From the NCBI GenBank assembly GCA_964360995.1, contig CAYHYZ010000009.1, positions 1 through 26,546 of the forward strand: a stretch of DNA of 26,546 nucleotides, read 5' to 3'. A program made the translations under genes and the position numbers. Numbering within the stretch: the stretch's first letter is position 1; each line of letters opens with the position of its first letter. This document shows positions 7,656 to 15,345 of this stretch, one piece after another. This stretch comes from CAYHBS01 sp964360995. GTDB lineage: Bacteria; Patescibacteriota; Minisyncoccia; Ryanbacterales; HO2-45-13. The notes under the pieces are model-generated. The model was not told the DNA's origin. It saw only the letters and a program-made list of their open reading frames with translations, and searched no databases.

Positions 7656-8055
7656 GAATCGCAAAAGTCCTCGCGTTGGACGCGGTGGTTCGCGCGGTAC
7701 ATTTTCCGGAAGAGGAACGAAAGGACAGAAGGCACGTTCAGGACGCCGCATTCGACCTGCAGAACGAGATTTCATTATGAAATTTCCAAAAAAGCGTGGA
7801 CACAGTACGCCTCGCTATGAGTTTCCCGCGGTTACCGTAACGCTCGCCCGTGTTGCCACTGCCTTTGCAAAGGGAGGAGTGGTAAATCCACGTACGCTCA
7901 AATTGCATGGTGTGATATCAGGACCCAAACAACGCAAGGCACAGATCAAAATTGTAGGAACTGCCAAAGTAACGAATGTACTTACGGTATCGGGAGTAAC
8001 ACTCTCAAAAACCGCAGCAGAGGTGATTGTGAAGGCAGGGGGTAAGATATCTTAA
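7624..8055 (+). CDS. rplO: 50S ribosomal protein L15 (uL15)
   Basis: This 143-aa large-subunit assembly protein begins MQLHQLQPKH and then shows RVGRGGSRGTFSGRGTKGQKARSGRR, here about residues 16-41, the L15 hallmark. The C-terminal half (KVTNVLTVSGVTLSKTAAEVIVKAGG) matches the family. The start at 7624 lies 32 nt inside rpsE in another frame. The uL30 gene that usually sits between rpsE and rplO is absent, since there is no room for it. Confidence 0.96.
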   Translation: MQLHQLQPKHKNRKSPRVGRGGSRGTFSGRGTKGQKARSGRRIRPAERDFIMKFPKKRGHSTPRYEFPAVTVTLARVATAFAKGGVVNPRTLKLHGVISGPKQRKAQIKIVGTAKVTNVLTVSGVTLSKTAAEVIVKAGGKIS

Positions 8056-8060
8056 AGAAT

Positions 8061-9329
8061 ATGCAAACACTCAAACGAATTTTCCGAGACGCCGCGCTTC
8101 GTAAGAAGATGTTCTATGTCCTCGGGTTACTTGCAATTTTCCGAGTTTCCGCAGCAATACCTATTCCAATCATCGACAAGTTACGGTTTGAGGGCGCGCT
8201 TGGTGGAAATAGTCTGCTCGGACTGTTTAACCTGTTCACCGGAGGAGGACTTGAGCAGGTATCAATCATGATGCTCGGAGTAGGTCCGTACATTACCGCT
8301 TCCATCATCATGCAGTTGCTTACGATGATTTTTCCTTCAATGAAGGAGTTGTATCACGAAGAGGGAGAGGCGGGGCGTAGAAAATTCATGCAGTACTCTC
8401 GCATGCTCACCGTGCCGCTTGCGATGCTCCAGGGATATGGACTGATTCGTTTGCTTGCAAGCAATAATGTGATTTATCTCGAACCAGGTTTCAATATTGA
8501 ACTACTTACCGTGCTGACGATTGTGACCGCAGGATCGGTGTGGTTGATGTGGCTTGGGGAGATGATTACCCAATATGGCATTGGAAACGGTGTTTCGCTG
8601 CTTATTTTTTCGGGTATCGTTGCCGGCATTCCTCAAGTTGCGTATCAAAACTACGTAACATTTTCGCGTGAGATGCTCCCAACACTCGTGGGATTTGTGG
8701 TGGCGGCCATTGTGGTGATTGCGGGAGTGGTACTCGTGACCGAAGCAGAACGTCCCATTCCTATTTCGTATGCAAAGCGCGTGCGTGGTATGAAGCTGTA
8801 CGGAGGCGTTTCAACATACTTGCCGTTGCGCGTGAATCAAGCAGGAGTGATTCCTATTATCTTTGCAATCTCTATTTTACTTTTTCCTCAGCTCGTGCTC
8901 ACACTGCTTGCAAGCACTGGTGGCGCGTGGGTAAACACTGCCGCGACCACCGTGACGAGATGGCTCAATAATCAGTGGATTTACGGAAGCATCTACTTTG
9001 TGCTCGTGTTTCTCTTTACGTATTTCTATACCGCAGTCACGTTTGATTCTGGATCAATTGCAACGAATCTCCAAAAAAGTGGAGGATTTATTCCCGGCAT
9101 GCGTCCGGGTCGTCCCACCGCAGAATACTTAGGCGCAGTCATTAACCGCATCACGCTCGCGGGAGGACTCTTTCTTGGTGTCATCGCGATCATGCCGCTC
9201 ATCATTCAGGGGGTACTCGGCGTTTCAACGCTGACGATTGGAGGTACTGCGCTCCTCATTGTGGTGTCGGTGGTTCTTGAAACCGTCAAACAAATTCAAG
9301 CACAGCTCACGGTACGTGAGTATGAGTAA
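8061..9329 (+). CDS. secY: protein translocase subunit SecY
   Basis: This 422-aa inner-membrane channel subunit of the Sec translocon shows about ten hydrophobic segments. Recognisable blocks are the N-terminal LRKKMFYVLGLLAIFRVSAAIPIP, MLGVGPYITASIIMQLLTMIFP, GIGNGVSLLIFSGIVAG, the RVNQAGVIPIIFAISI segment and GFIPGMRPGRPTAEYL near the C-terminus. Length is typical. It starts 5 nt after rplO and overlaps adk by 8 nt, the conserved spc order. Confidence 0.98.
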   Translation: MQTLKRIFRDAALRKKMFYVLGLLAIFRVSAAIPIPIIDKLRFEGALGGNSLLGLFNLFTGGGLEQVSIMMLGVGPYITASIIMQLLTMIFPSMKELYHEEGEAGRRKFMQYSRMLTVPLAMLQGYGLIRLLASNNVIYLEPGFNIELLTVLTIVTAGSVWLMWLGEMITQYGIGNGVSLLIFSGIVAGIPQVAYQNYVTFSREMLPTLVGFVVAAIVVIAGVVLVTEAERPIPISYAKRVRGMKLYGGVSTYLPLRVNQAGVIPIIFAISILLFPQLVLTLLASTGGAWVNTAATTVTRWLNNQWIYGSIYFVLVFLFTYFYTAVTFDSGSIATNLQKSGGFIPGMRPGRPTAEYLGAVINRITLAGGLFLGVIAIMPLIIQGVLGVSTLTIGGTALLIVVSVVLETVKQIQAQLTVREYE

Positions 9330-9909
9330 TACTCCAAAAACGATATTTCTTGTTGGTCGCGCTGGATGCGGCAAGGGGACGCAAGCCGCGCTCATGCGCA
9401 ACATGCTGGGGGAAGACCATACACTGTATTTTTATACGGGGCAAAAATTTCGTGAGCTTGCAGAGGGAGGACACACCTACACTACCAATATGTTGAAAGA
9501 AAAAGTGCTTGAACGCGGGCTTCTTGCTCCGCGTTTTCTTGCGATTTGGGCATGGGCAGATAAATTTATTCGTGAGTTGAAGCCCGAGCACCACATTTTG
9601 CTCGACGGTTCTCCACGCATTGCGCTTGAGGCAGAAATTCTTATGCAAGCACTCACTTTTTATGATCGTGAGCACGCGGTGATGTTGCACATTGATATTC
9701 CCGCAAGCGAAGCAATCACAAGACTTTCAAAGCGTGGCAGAGAGGACGACGTACCAGACGCAATTACGAAGCGCATGGAAGTATTTGAAAAAGAAATGAA
9801 AGAACTTCGCTCGTTTGTAAGCGTGCATCCACAAATGAAGCTCGTTGAAATCGACGGCGTAGGAACCGTTAAAGAAGTGTTTGAACGCATTCGTCCACTG
9901 ATTCAATGA
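9322..9909 (+). CDS. adk: adenylate kinase, short-LID form
   Basis: It interconverts ATP and AMP with two ADP. The P-loop reads GRAGCGKGTQ (about residues 11-20). The AMP-binding motif is DGSPR, where most homologues have DGFPR; the Arg is kept. Between the RLSKRGRE region and DDVPDAITKRM the usual 30-40-residue LID with its zinc or packing residues is missing, giving 195 aa. The start MSNTPKT overlaps secY by 8 nt; a longer upstream frame lies within secY. The overlap with map is ATGA. A related nucleotide kinase cannot be fully excluded, but synteny favours Adk. Confidence 0.9.
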   Translation: MSNTPKTIFLVGRAGCGKGTQAALMRNMLGEDHTLYFYTGQKFRELAEGGHTYTTNMLKEKVLERGLLAPRFLAIWAWADKFIRELKPEHHILLDGSPRIALEAEILMQALTFYDREHAVMLHIDIPASEAITRLSKRGREDDVPDAITKRMEVFEKEMKELRSFVSVHPQMKLVEIDGVGTVKEVFERIRPLIQ

Positions 9910-10685
9910 TCGCAAAAAAACACATTGATCGAGAAGCACTCATAGAAGGAGGAAAACTACTTGGAGAAATTCTTGAGCGTCTTGCGCGTGAGGTAATAGT
10001 TGGCGTTACTACGCTTGAGTTAGACGCGCTCGCGGAAAAGCTCATTCGTGCAGTGGGCGGTACGCCAGCATTTAAAGGATATCAAAGTGAAGGTGATACG
10101 CGCCCCTATCCAGCGACGGTGTGTACATCCATAAATGAAGAAGTCGTGCACGGGATCCCTTCCAATCGAGCTCTCAAAAATGGCGACATTGTAGGACTCG
10201 ATATCGGAATGAAGTATAAAGGATTTTTTACAGACACTGCGGTTACTATTCCGGTGGGGGCAGTGTCAGGTGAAGTGACGCAATTACTCCGCGACACTGC
10301 GGATGCACTGGAGGCGGGTATACAGGTCGCCCATATTGGAAATCGTATTGGGGATATTGGATATGCGGTTTCAACAGTCGCAAAGCCCAATAAACGTGGG
10401 GTAGTGCGTGAGTTAGTAGGACACGGCGTAGGGCTTGCGGTCCACGAAGATCCGCAGATTCCCAATTACGGGGAGCCCGGCACTGGAGAGCGCATTGTTG
10501 AGAATATGGTGCTCGCGCTCGAGCCGATGTTTAATATGGGAGATCGAAAAGTGAAACTCGCGGGTGATGGATGGACGTGGGTGACGCGTGACGGATCGCT
10601 CTCCGCGCATTTTGAACATACAATTTTAATTACCACGGACGGACCTCTGGTGATCACGAGACGTCCCAGTGAACTAAAATCATGA
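9906..10685 (+). CDS. map: type I methionine aminopeptidase
   Basis: It removes the initiator Met from nascent proteins. All five metal ligands of the pita-bread fold can be placed: Asp99 and Asp110 (LDIGMKYKGFFTDTAV), His173 (GHGVGLAVHED), Glu206 (LEPMF) and Glu237 (FEHTILIT). The substrate-side His of VHGIPSN is also present. The length of 259 aa is normal for type I without an extension. Overlaps adk and ruvX by 4 nt each. The usual followers infA and rpmJ are absent. Confidence 0.97.
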   Translation: MIAKKHIDREALIEGGKLLGEILERLAREVIVGVTTLELDALAEKLIRAVGGTPAFKGYQSEGDTRPYPATVCTSINEEVVHGIPSNRALKNGDIVGLDIGMKYKGFFTDTAVTIPVGAVSGEVTQLLRDTADALEAGIQVAHIGNRIGDIGYAVSTVAKPNKRGVVRELVGHGVGLAVHEDPQIPNYGEPGTGERIVENMVLALEPMFNMGDRKVKLAGDGWTWVTRDGSLSAHFEHTILITTDGPLVITRRPSELKS

Positions 10686-11074
10686 GGTATATTGGGCTCG
10701 ATTACGGGCGCGTGCGTATTGGTGTTGCGGTGTCAGACGGCGATGGCAACATGGCGTTTGCGCGTACTATTATAGATGCCTCTGGGAACGTACGTTCGAC
10801 ATTGAATGAAATTATTTCCGAGGAACCAACAGCAGGAATCGTTGTAGGGGTGCCGATTGGATTCTCCGGACAGGAGAGTGAGATGGCCGAACAGGCGCGT
10901 GCGTTTGCAAAATCTCTTGAATCACTAGGCATTCCTATTTTTTTAGAAAATGAAATCCTCACATCTAGTGCATCGCGCACGCTTCGCCCCGATGCTGAGC
11001 ATATTGATGCCGGAGCTGCCGCACTCATGCTCCAAGGGTTTTTGGATAGAAATCGACGTGAATCTGATAAATAG
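10682..11074 (+). CDS. ruvX: RuvX/YqgF-family putative pre-16S rRNA nuclease
   Basis: This 130-aa RNase H-fold protein starts with the typical IGLDYGRVRIGVAVSD. It also has the VVGVPIGFSGQESEMAEQA region, an LENEILTS strand in place of the usual DERLTT, and DAGAAALMLQGFLDR at the end. The acidic residues expected for catalysis are present (Asp in the first and last motifs, Glu in ENE). Family members act in 16S rRNA 5'-end maturation, which suits the position behind ribosomal genes. Overlaps map by 4 nt. Confidence 0.88.
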   Translation: MRYIGLDYGRVRIGVAVSDGDGNMAFARTIIDASGNVRSTLNEIISEEPTAGIVVGVPIGFSGQESEMAEQARAFAKSLESLGIPIFLENEILTSSASRTLRPDAEHIDAGAAALMLQGFLDRNRRESDK

Positions 11075-11078
11075 TTCG

Positions 11079-11087
11079 TGATATACT
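11079..11087 (+). promoter_or_regulatory. extended -10 promoter of the glycosyltransferase gene
   Basis: TGA followed by TATACT forms an extended -10 (11079-11087) in the 19-nt gap after ruvX. The hexamer ends 6 nt before the ATG at 11094, so transcription would begin at or next to the A of the start codon. No convincing -35 is seen at 16-18 nt, which extended -10 promoters can tolerate. Confidence 0.6.
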
Positions 11088-11093
11088 ATCCGT

Positions 11094-11873
11094 ATGGAAG
11101 AGCGGGAAGTATATCTTTCGGTCATTGTCCCTGCATATAATGAAGCGAGTCGGATAGAGCACACCCTCCTTCGGATGCAGGATTTTTTATCAAAAAAACC
11201 CTATGGCTGGGAGATTATTGTCGTTTCTGACGGTGCAACAGATGGCACCGTGCGTGTGGTGGAACGTCTCAAAGGGGCAATCCCGCAGATCAAAATCATC
11301 GATCGGAAAGAAAACAAGGGGAAGGGGTATTCTGTACGTGAGGGCATGCTCGCAGCAACGGGACGCATTCGATTATTTGCCGATGCGGACAATGCCACAG
11401 ATATTTCACATTTCGAGCTCATGAGACCATTTTTTGACGGAGGCGCGGATGTGGTGATAGCATCTCGCGATAGTAAGGACGCAAGAGGTGCTCGACAGAC
11501 AATCCCGCAAGCAACCTTAAAGCGAATACTTGGAAATATGGGGAACCTATATATTCAACTGATTGCAGTGCGTGGAATTTGGGATACGCAATGTGGTTTT
11601 AAAGCATTTCGTGCGGATGCGGCGCGCAAGATTTTTCGTGTGTCCCGCATCTCTCGTTGGGGATTTGATATTGAAGCGCTCGCGCTTGCCCGTCACTTTG
11701 GGTACAATGTGCGTGTTGCCCCCGCAGACTGGAAGAACGATGCGCGAAGTCATGTGCGCATGAGCGCGTACGCACAAGTCCTTTGGGAAACCACAAAAAT
11801 TGGTTGGTGGATCCGCACAGGTGCGTATGATACACAGTCTCGAATCACAAATGATTATGAAAAAACCGTCTGA
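11094..11873 (+). CDS. family 2 glycosyltransferase, ALG5/DPM1-like
   Basis: This likely transfers a sugar from a nucleotide sugar to a lipid (polyprenyl-phosphate) carrier at the cytoplasmic face. The GT-A core is visible as VIVPAYNEASRIEHTL, VVSDGATDGT, KGKGYSVREGM and FADADNATDI, where the DAD supplies the metal-binding acidic residues. WDTQCGFKAFRAD and WGFDIEALALARHFG are typical of dolichyl-phosphate glucosyltransferase relatives. No C-terminal membrane segments are seen, so this is the soluble or peripheral form. The next gene begins inside its 3' end. The sugar cannot be deduced. Confidence 0.85.
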   Translation: MEEREVYLSVIVPAYNEASRIEHTLLRMQDFLSKKPYGWEIIVVSDGATDGTVRVVERLKGAIPQIKIIDRKENKGKGYSVREGMLAATGRIRLFADADNATDISHFELMRPFFDGGADVVIASRDSKDARGARQTIPQATLKRILGNMGNLYIQLIAVRGIWDTQCGFKAFRADAARKIFRVSRISRWGFDIEALALARHFGYNVRVAPADWKNDARSHVRMSAYAQVLWETTKIGWWIRTGAYDTQSRITNDYEKTV

Positions 11874-12891
11874 AGTAAATGAGTTTCGACAAGATCCCGT
11901 CTCTGGAGAGTGGGTGTTGCTGTCGACAAAGCGTTCGCATCGCCCGAAAAATTCCGGCCGCGTACCCGCCCCTACCCATGATCGCACGGGGTGTTCATTT
12001 GAAGACCCACAAAAATCGGGCAATGGTTCCCCCGTACTTTGGTTCGTGCATCCGAGCAAACGCAAAAGTGGCAAACAATTGCAACTCAAAGATTGGTTTG
12101 TTCAAGTCATTCGCAATAAATACCCCGCACTTGAACACGAAGGAGCGTCGTGTCCGGTAGAGGTGAAAGACGGCACGGGAAAGATGCTCGGTGGAGTGGG
12201 ATTTCACGAGGTGATTATTACGCGGCCACATGATAAAAGTATTGCCGACATGAAAGTGCCGGAGGTAGAATTAGTGCTCCGGGCGTACCAAGAGCGTATT
12301 CATGATTTGATTGCAGAAGAATGTTTAGAATATATGCTCGTATTTCACAACCACGGCGCTTCTGCGGGAGCCTCGATGGCGCATCCTCACTCGCAACTAG
12401 TTGCACTTCCGGTTATCCCGTCGGACGTGTATCGTTCACTCGCCGGATCACAACGTTTTTATAATAAACACAATAAGTGTGCGCATTGTGAAGTGATCCA
12501 TTGGGAAAAGAAGAAACAGGTTCGTGTGATTGCTGAAAATAAAAAATTTATTGCGTACGCACCATATGCATCACACTTTAATTACGAAGTGCGTATTTAT
12601 CCAAAACATCATTCGGCACGATTTGAGACCATTGCCACGGACGATCGCCCACTGCTTGCGGAAATTTTGATTTCCGTGCTCCGTTCACTGAAGCGTGCAC
12701 TCAAAAATTCCGACTACAACTATTTCATTCATACCGCACCCATTCACGAGAAGAAGGCTGAACACTATCACTGGCATTTGGAAATTTTGCCAAAAACCGC
12801 AACGCTTGCGGGGCTTGAGTTAGGAACCGGGATGGAGGTCATCTCTGTTTCTCCCGAAGCTGCCGCAGAACTTCTCCGCTCGAAACTATGA
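11857..12891 (+). CDS. galT: galactose-1-phosphate uridylyltransferase-like protein (HIT superfamily)
   Basis: It shows the GalT layout: an N-terminal EFRQDPVSGEWVLLSTKRSHRP, FVQVIRNKYPAL, the nucleophile motif HPHSQ (about residues 176-180, second His is the expected nucleophile), a CAHCEV pair, and a C-terminal HYHWHLEILPK block. It probably swaps UMP between a UDP-sugar and a hexose-1-phosphate; the precise sugar is uncertain because no galK or galE is nearby. The 344 aa are typical. ATG 11851 is an alternative start two codons upstream. It overlaps the glycosyltransferase, suggesting joint sugar-nucleotide use. Confidence 0.82.
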   Translation: MKKPSEVNEFRQDPVSGEWVLLSTKRSHRPKNSGRVPAPTHDRTGCSFEDPQKSGNGSPVLWFVHPSKRKSGKQLQLKDWFVQVIRNKYPALEHEGASCPVEVKDGTGKMLGGVGFHEVIITRPHDKSIADMKVPEVELVLRAYQERIHDLIAEECLEYMLVFHNHGASAGASMAHPHSQLVALPVIPSDVYRSLAGSQRFYNKHNKCAHCEVIHWEKKKQVRVIAENKKFIAYAPYASHFNYEVRIYPKHHSARFETIATDDRPLLAEILISVLRSLKRALKNSDYNYFIHTAPIHEKKAEHYHWHLEILPKTATLAGLELGTGMEVISVSPEAAAELLRSKL

Positions 12892-13478
12892 TGCACTATC
12901 TGCATCGGCTGAAGGAGTGGACGATGGGGTTTGCTCAGCGCCCGAATGCGGTACGCGCCCTTTCCGTTATTTCGTTTGCGGAAAGTTCGTTTTTTCCCAT
13001 TCCCCCGGACGTGTTATTGATTCCTATCACGCTTGGGCGTCGGGAACACTGGGTGCGCCTTGCCACAATCACCACCCTTGCCTCGGTCATTGGTGGGATG
13101 TTTGGTTATGCAATAGGGTATTTTTTGTTCACTTCGATTGGGCAGTGGATTGTGACTGCGTACCGGGCGGAAGACCTCTTTACCGCAATGGGGCTCAAAT
13201 ATGAGATGTACGCGCTTATCACAGTGCTTACGGCGGCGTTTACTCCTATTCCATACAAGATCATCACCATTTCTGCGGGATTTTTTCATATCTCTTTTTT
13301 GCAGTTTATGATTGCCTCGATTGTTGGGAGAGCATCCCGTTTTTTTCTCGTTGCGTGGATCGTTCGCAGGTATGGAGCAGCTGCGGAACAGTTTTTGGAC
13401 AAAAATTTTAACCTTCTGACGCTGGTGTTTTTTGCTCTTCTTATCGGGGGATTCTACGTGATATTTCAGGTGTGGTGA
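12888..13478 (+). CDS. YqaA/DedA-like (VTT domain) membrane protein
   Basis: This 196-aa integral membrane protein has about four to five hydrophobic segments. Marker motifs are FAESSFFPIPPDVLLIP near the N-terminus, a Gly-rich stretch GGMFGYAIGYFLF, and AFTPIPYKIITISAGFFHISF, with GRASRFF following. These proline and glycine motifs characterise the SNARE-associated/VTT family (DedA, YqaA), linked to lipid-carrier flipping and membrane homeostasis. Starts in the ATGA of the galT-like gene, so it may belong with the sugar and lipid-carrier genes upstream. Confidence 0.82.
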   Translation: MMHYLHRLKEWTMGFAQRPNAVRALSVISFAESSFFPIPPDVLLIPITLGRREHWVRLATITTLASVIGGMFGYAIGYFLFTSIGQWIVTAYRAEDLFTAMGLKYEMYALITVLTAAFTPIPYKIITISAGFFHISFLQFMIASIVGRASRFFLVAWIVRRYGAAAEQFLDKNFNLLTLVFFALLIGGFYVIFQVW

Positions 13479-13504
13479 GGGTACCACCACAAGCAAAATG
13501 ACGG

Positions 13505-13510
13505 TATACT
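13505..13510 (+). promoter_or_regulatory. -10 element of tpiA
   Basis: TATACT at 13505-13510 lies in the 38-nt gap before tpiA and ends 6 nt before the ATG at 13517. The predicted transcript would start at the ATG. No good -35 or extended TG is seen, so strength is doubtful. The spacing repeats that of other starts in the window. Confidence 0.5.
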
Positions 13511-13516
13511 GGGCGT

Positions 13517-14284
13517 ATGCAAAAGATTGTTATTGGAAATTGGAAGTTATACCCACGGTCTATCCGTGATGCAGTATCTCTCGTGAGGAAGGTGTCTGCG
13601 ACAGCTATTTCTCCAAAAGTGAAGGTTTTGATTGCTCCTCCCGCACCGTTTATTTCTGAGTGTATGAAATCAGCGCGTCGCACAGCGATGGGAAAGCGGA
13701 TTGGGTTTGGAGGCCAGTATGCGTTTTCTGAGCCCGAAGGGGCGTTTACGGGGGCGGTATCTGCAAGCATGTTGAAATCAATGGGCGCAACGTTTGTGAT
13801 TGTAGGGCACTCCGAACGCCGCACCCATTTTGGAGAGACCGACGCAGTGATTAATGCGCAGTTGCGCGCAGTTATTAAGGCAGGGCTTACGGCGGTGCTT
13901 TGTGTAGGAGAACGACAGCGCGATCACGACGGCGTATATGCGCGTGTCGTCAAAGAGCAGCTCACTGCCGCACTTAAAGGGGTAAGCGCCGTGGCAACTA
14001 CAAAATTAATTGTTGCGTATGAGCCGGTATGGGCAATAGGGACGGGACATCCCGCCTCTCCGGCAGATGTTGCAGAGATGGCACTGTACATTGAGCGAGT
14101 ACTCACGGATTTGTATAATCGCAAAGTGAGCGCACACATCCCAATTCTCTACGGGGGTTCGGTGGATGGTACATTTGCCCGCGCAGTCATTCACATGGAA
14201 CATGTGAATGGTTTTTTGGTGGGGAGCATGAGTCGTAACCCCAAGGCATTTCGAGAAATTATCTCCGTAACTGGTGGAAAGTGA
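13517..14284 (+). CDS. tpiA: triosephosphate isomerase
   Basis: It interconverts DHAP and GAP in lower glycolysis. Catalytic residues are all visible: Lys10 in GNWKLYP, His98 in GHSERR and Glu169 in VAYEPVWAIGTG. The phosphate loop GGSVDG and the C-terminal GFLVGSMS follow. It is 255 aa, normal length. It is first in an overlapping run tpiA-pgk-recJ-rnhA and probably transcribed from the promoter ending at 13510. Confidence 0.97.
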   Translation: MQKIVIGNWKLYPRSIRDAVSLVRKVSATAISPKVKVLIAPPAPFISECMKSARRTAMGKRIGFGGQYAFSEPEGAFTGAVSASMLKSMGATFVIVGHSERRTHFGETDAVINAQLRAVIKAGLTAVLCVGERQRDHDGVYARVVKEQLTAALKGVSAVATTKLIVAYEPVWAIGTGHPASPADVAEMALYIERVLTDLYNRKVSAHIPILYGGSVDGTFARAVIHMEHVNGFLVGSMSRNPKAFREIISVTGGK

Positions 14285-15345
14285 CCCACAATATTCCGGT
14301 ACTGAGCGCTACACATGTGAAGGGACATCGCGTGCTCGTGCGAGTTGATTTTAACGTACCCATGAAAGGGAATCGAGTGGTAGATGATTTTCGCATTCGT
14401 GCCTCGATCCCTACGCTCACATTTATTAAACGACACGGGGGCATACCGATTGTACTCACACATTTGGAGCCCGTGCGTTCGGTGAAGCCTGTGATGGAGC
14501 ACGCCATGAAGCTTGCGGGATTTCGATTTTCATATCTCGAAAATTTACGTTTTCACGATGGAGAAGAAGCGAATGGCGCTTCCTTTACGAGATCGCTCGC
14601 AAAATTCGGCGATGTATATGTAAACGACGCGTTTAGCGTCGCACATCGCGCGCACGCGTCCGTTGTACGGCTTCCCAAGTTACTCCCTTCTTGCATGGGG
14701 CTTTCATTTGCACACGAACTTTCTGTGCTTTCCGCCATTCGTCACCCGAAGCGCCCATTTGTATTTATTTTAGGTGGTATAAAATTTGATACAAAAGTGG
14801 CGGTACTTGCGCATTACATGAAGCACGCTGATTCTATCTTTATTGGAGGGGGACTCACCAGCACATTTTTGGTTGCGGCGGGGGTTTCGGTGGGGAAGTC
14901 GCACGTCGAGAAGGGTGCAGTGGTACACATCAAGAAGAAGTATTTGAAAGTTCCGGTGGTGTTGCCGACGGATGTGGTGCTGGGCGGCCACAAAACCGTA
15001 TTCGTTGGAGACGTGCCAAAGTCGGGAGTGGTCTATGATATTGGTGCTCAGTCTATTGCGTCACTCGCGCCACTATTGCGGCGCGCACACACCGTGCTCT
15101 GGAATGGTCCTATGGGGCACACAGAAAAGGGATATATCGCAGGATCGTCGCAACTCATTAGGATACTGTCTCGTATCAAAGGAACGGTGGTGATCGGAGG
15201 CGGAGACACGCATGTACTCATTCGAAAAACGCTTCCGCATATTCCAAAACATATGCGCATTTCTACCGGAGGGGGGGCAATGCTGGTGTATCTCGCTACA
15301 GGGAAATTACCGGGGTTATCTGCACTTGAACGAAAAAAGCGATGA
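14281..15345 (+). CDS. pgk: phosphoglycerate kinase, shortened
   Basis: It makes ATP from 1,3-bisphosphoglycerate. Clear motifs are VLVRVDFNVP, LENLRFHDGEE, VNDAFSVAHRAHAS, GGIKFDTK (usually GGAKVSDK), WNGPMG, IGGGDT and STGGGAMLVYLATGKLPGL. It is 354 aa versus about 390-415 in most bacteria. Much of the loss is in the N-domain after the third strand, where the usual SHLGRP loop reads THLEPV, so the His is kept but the substrate-binding Arg is not. The start is GTG in a GTGA overlap with tpiA. Confidence 0.93.
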   Translation: MTHNIPVLSATHVKGHRVLVRVDFNVPMKGNRVVDDFRIRASIPTLTFIKRHGGIPIVLTHLEPVRSVKPVMEHAMKLAGFRFSYLENLRFHDGEEANGASFTRSLAKFGDVYVNDAFSVAHRAHASVVRLPKLLPSCMGLSFAHELSVLSAIRHPKRPFVFILGGIKFDTKVAVLAHYMKHADSIFIGGGLTSTFLVAAGVSVGKSHVEKGAVVHIKKKYLKVPVVLPTDVVLGGHKTVFVGDVPKSGVVYDIGAQSIASLAPLLRRAHTVLWNGPMGHTEKGYIAGSSQLIRILSRIKGTVVIGGGDTHVLIRKTLPHIPKHMRISTGGGAMLVYLATGKLPGLSALERKKR

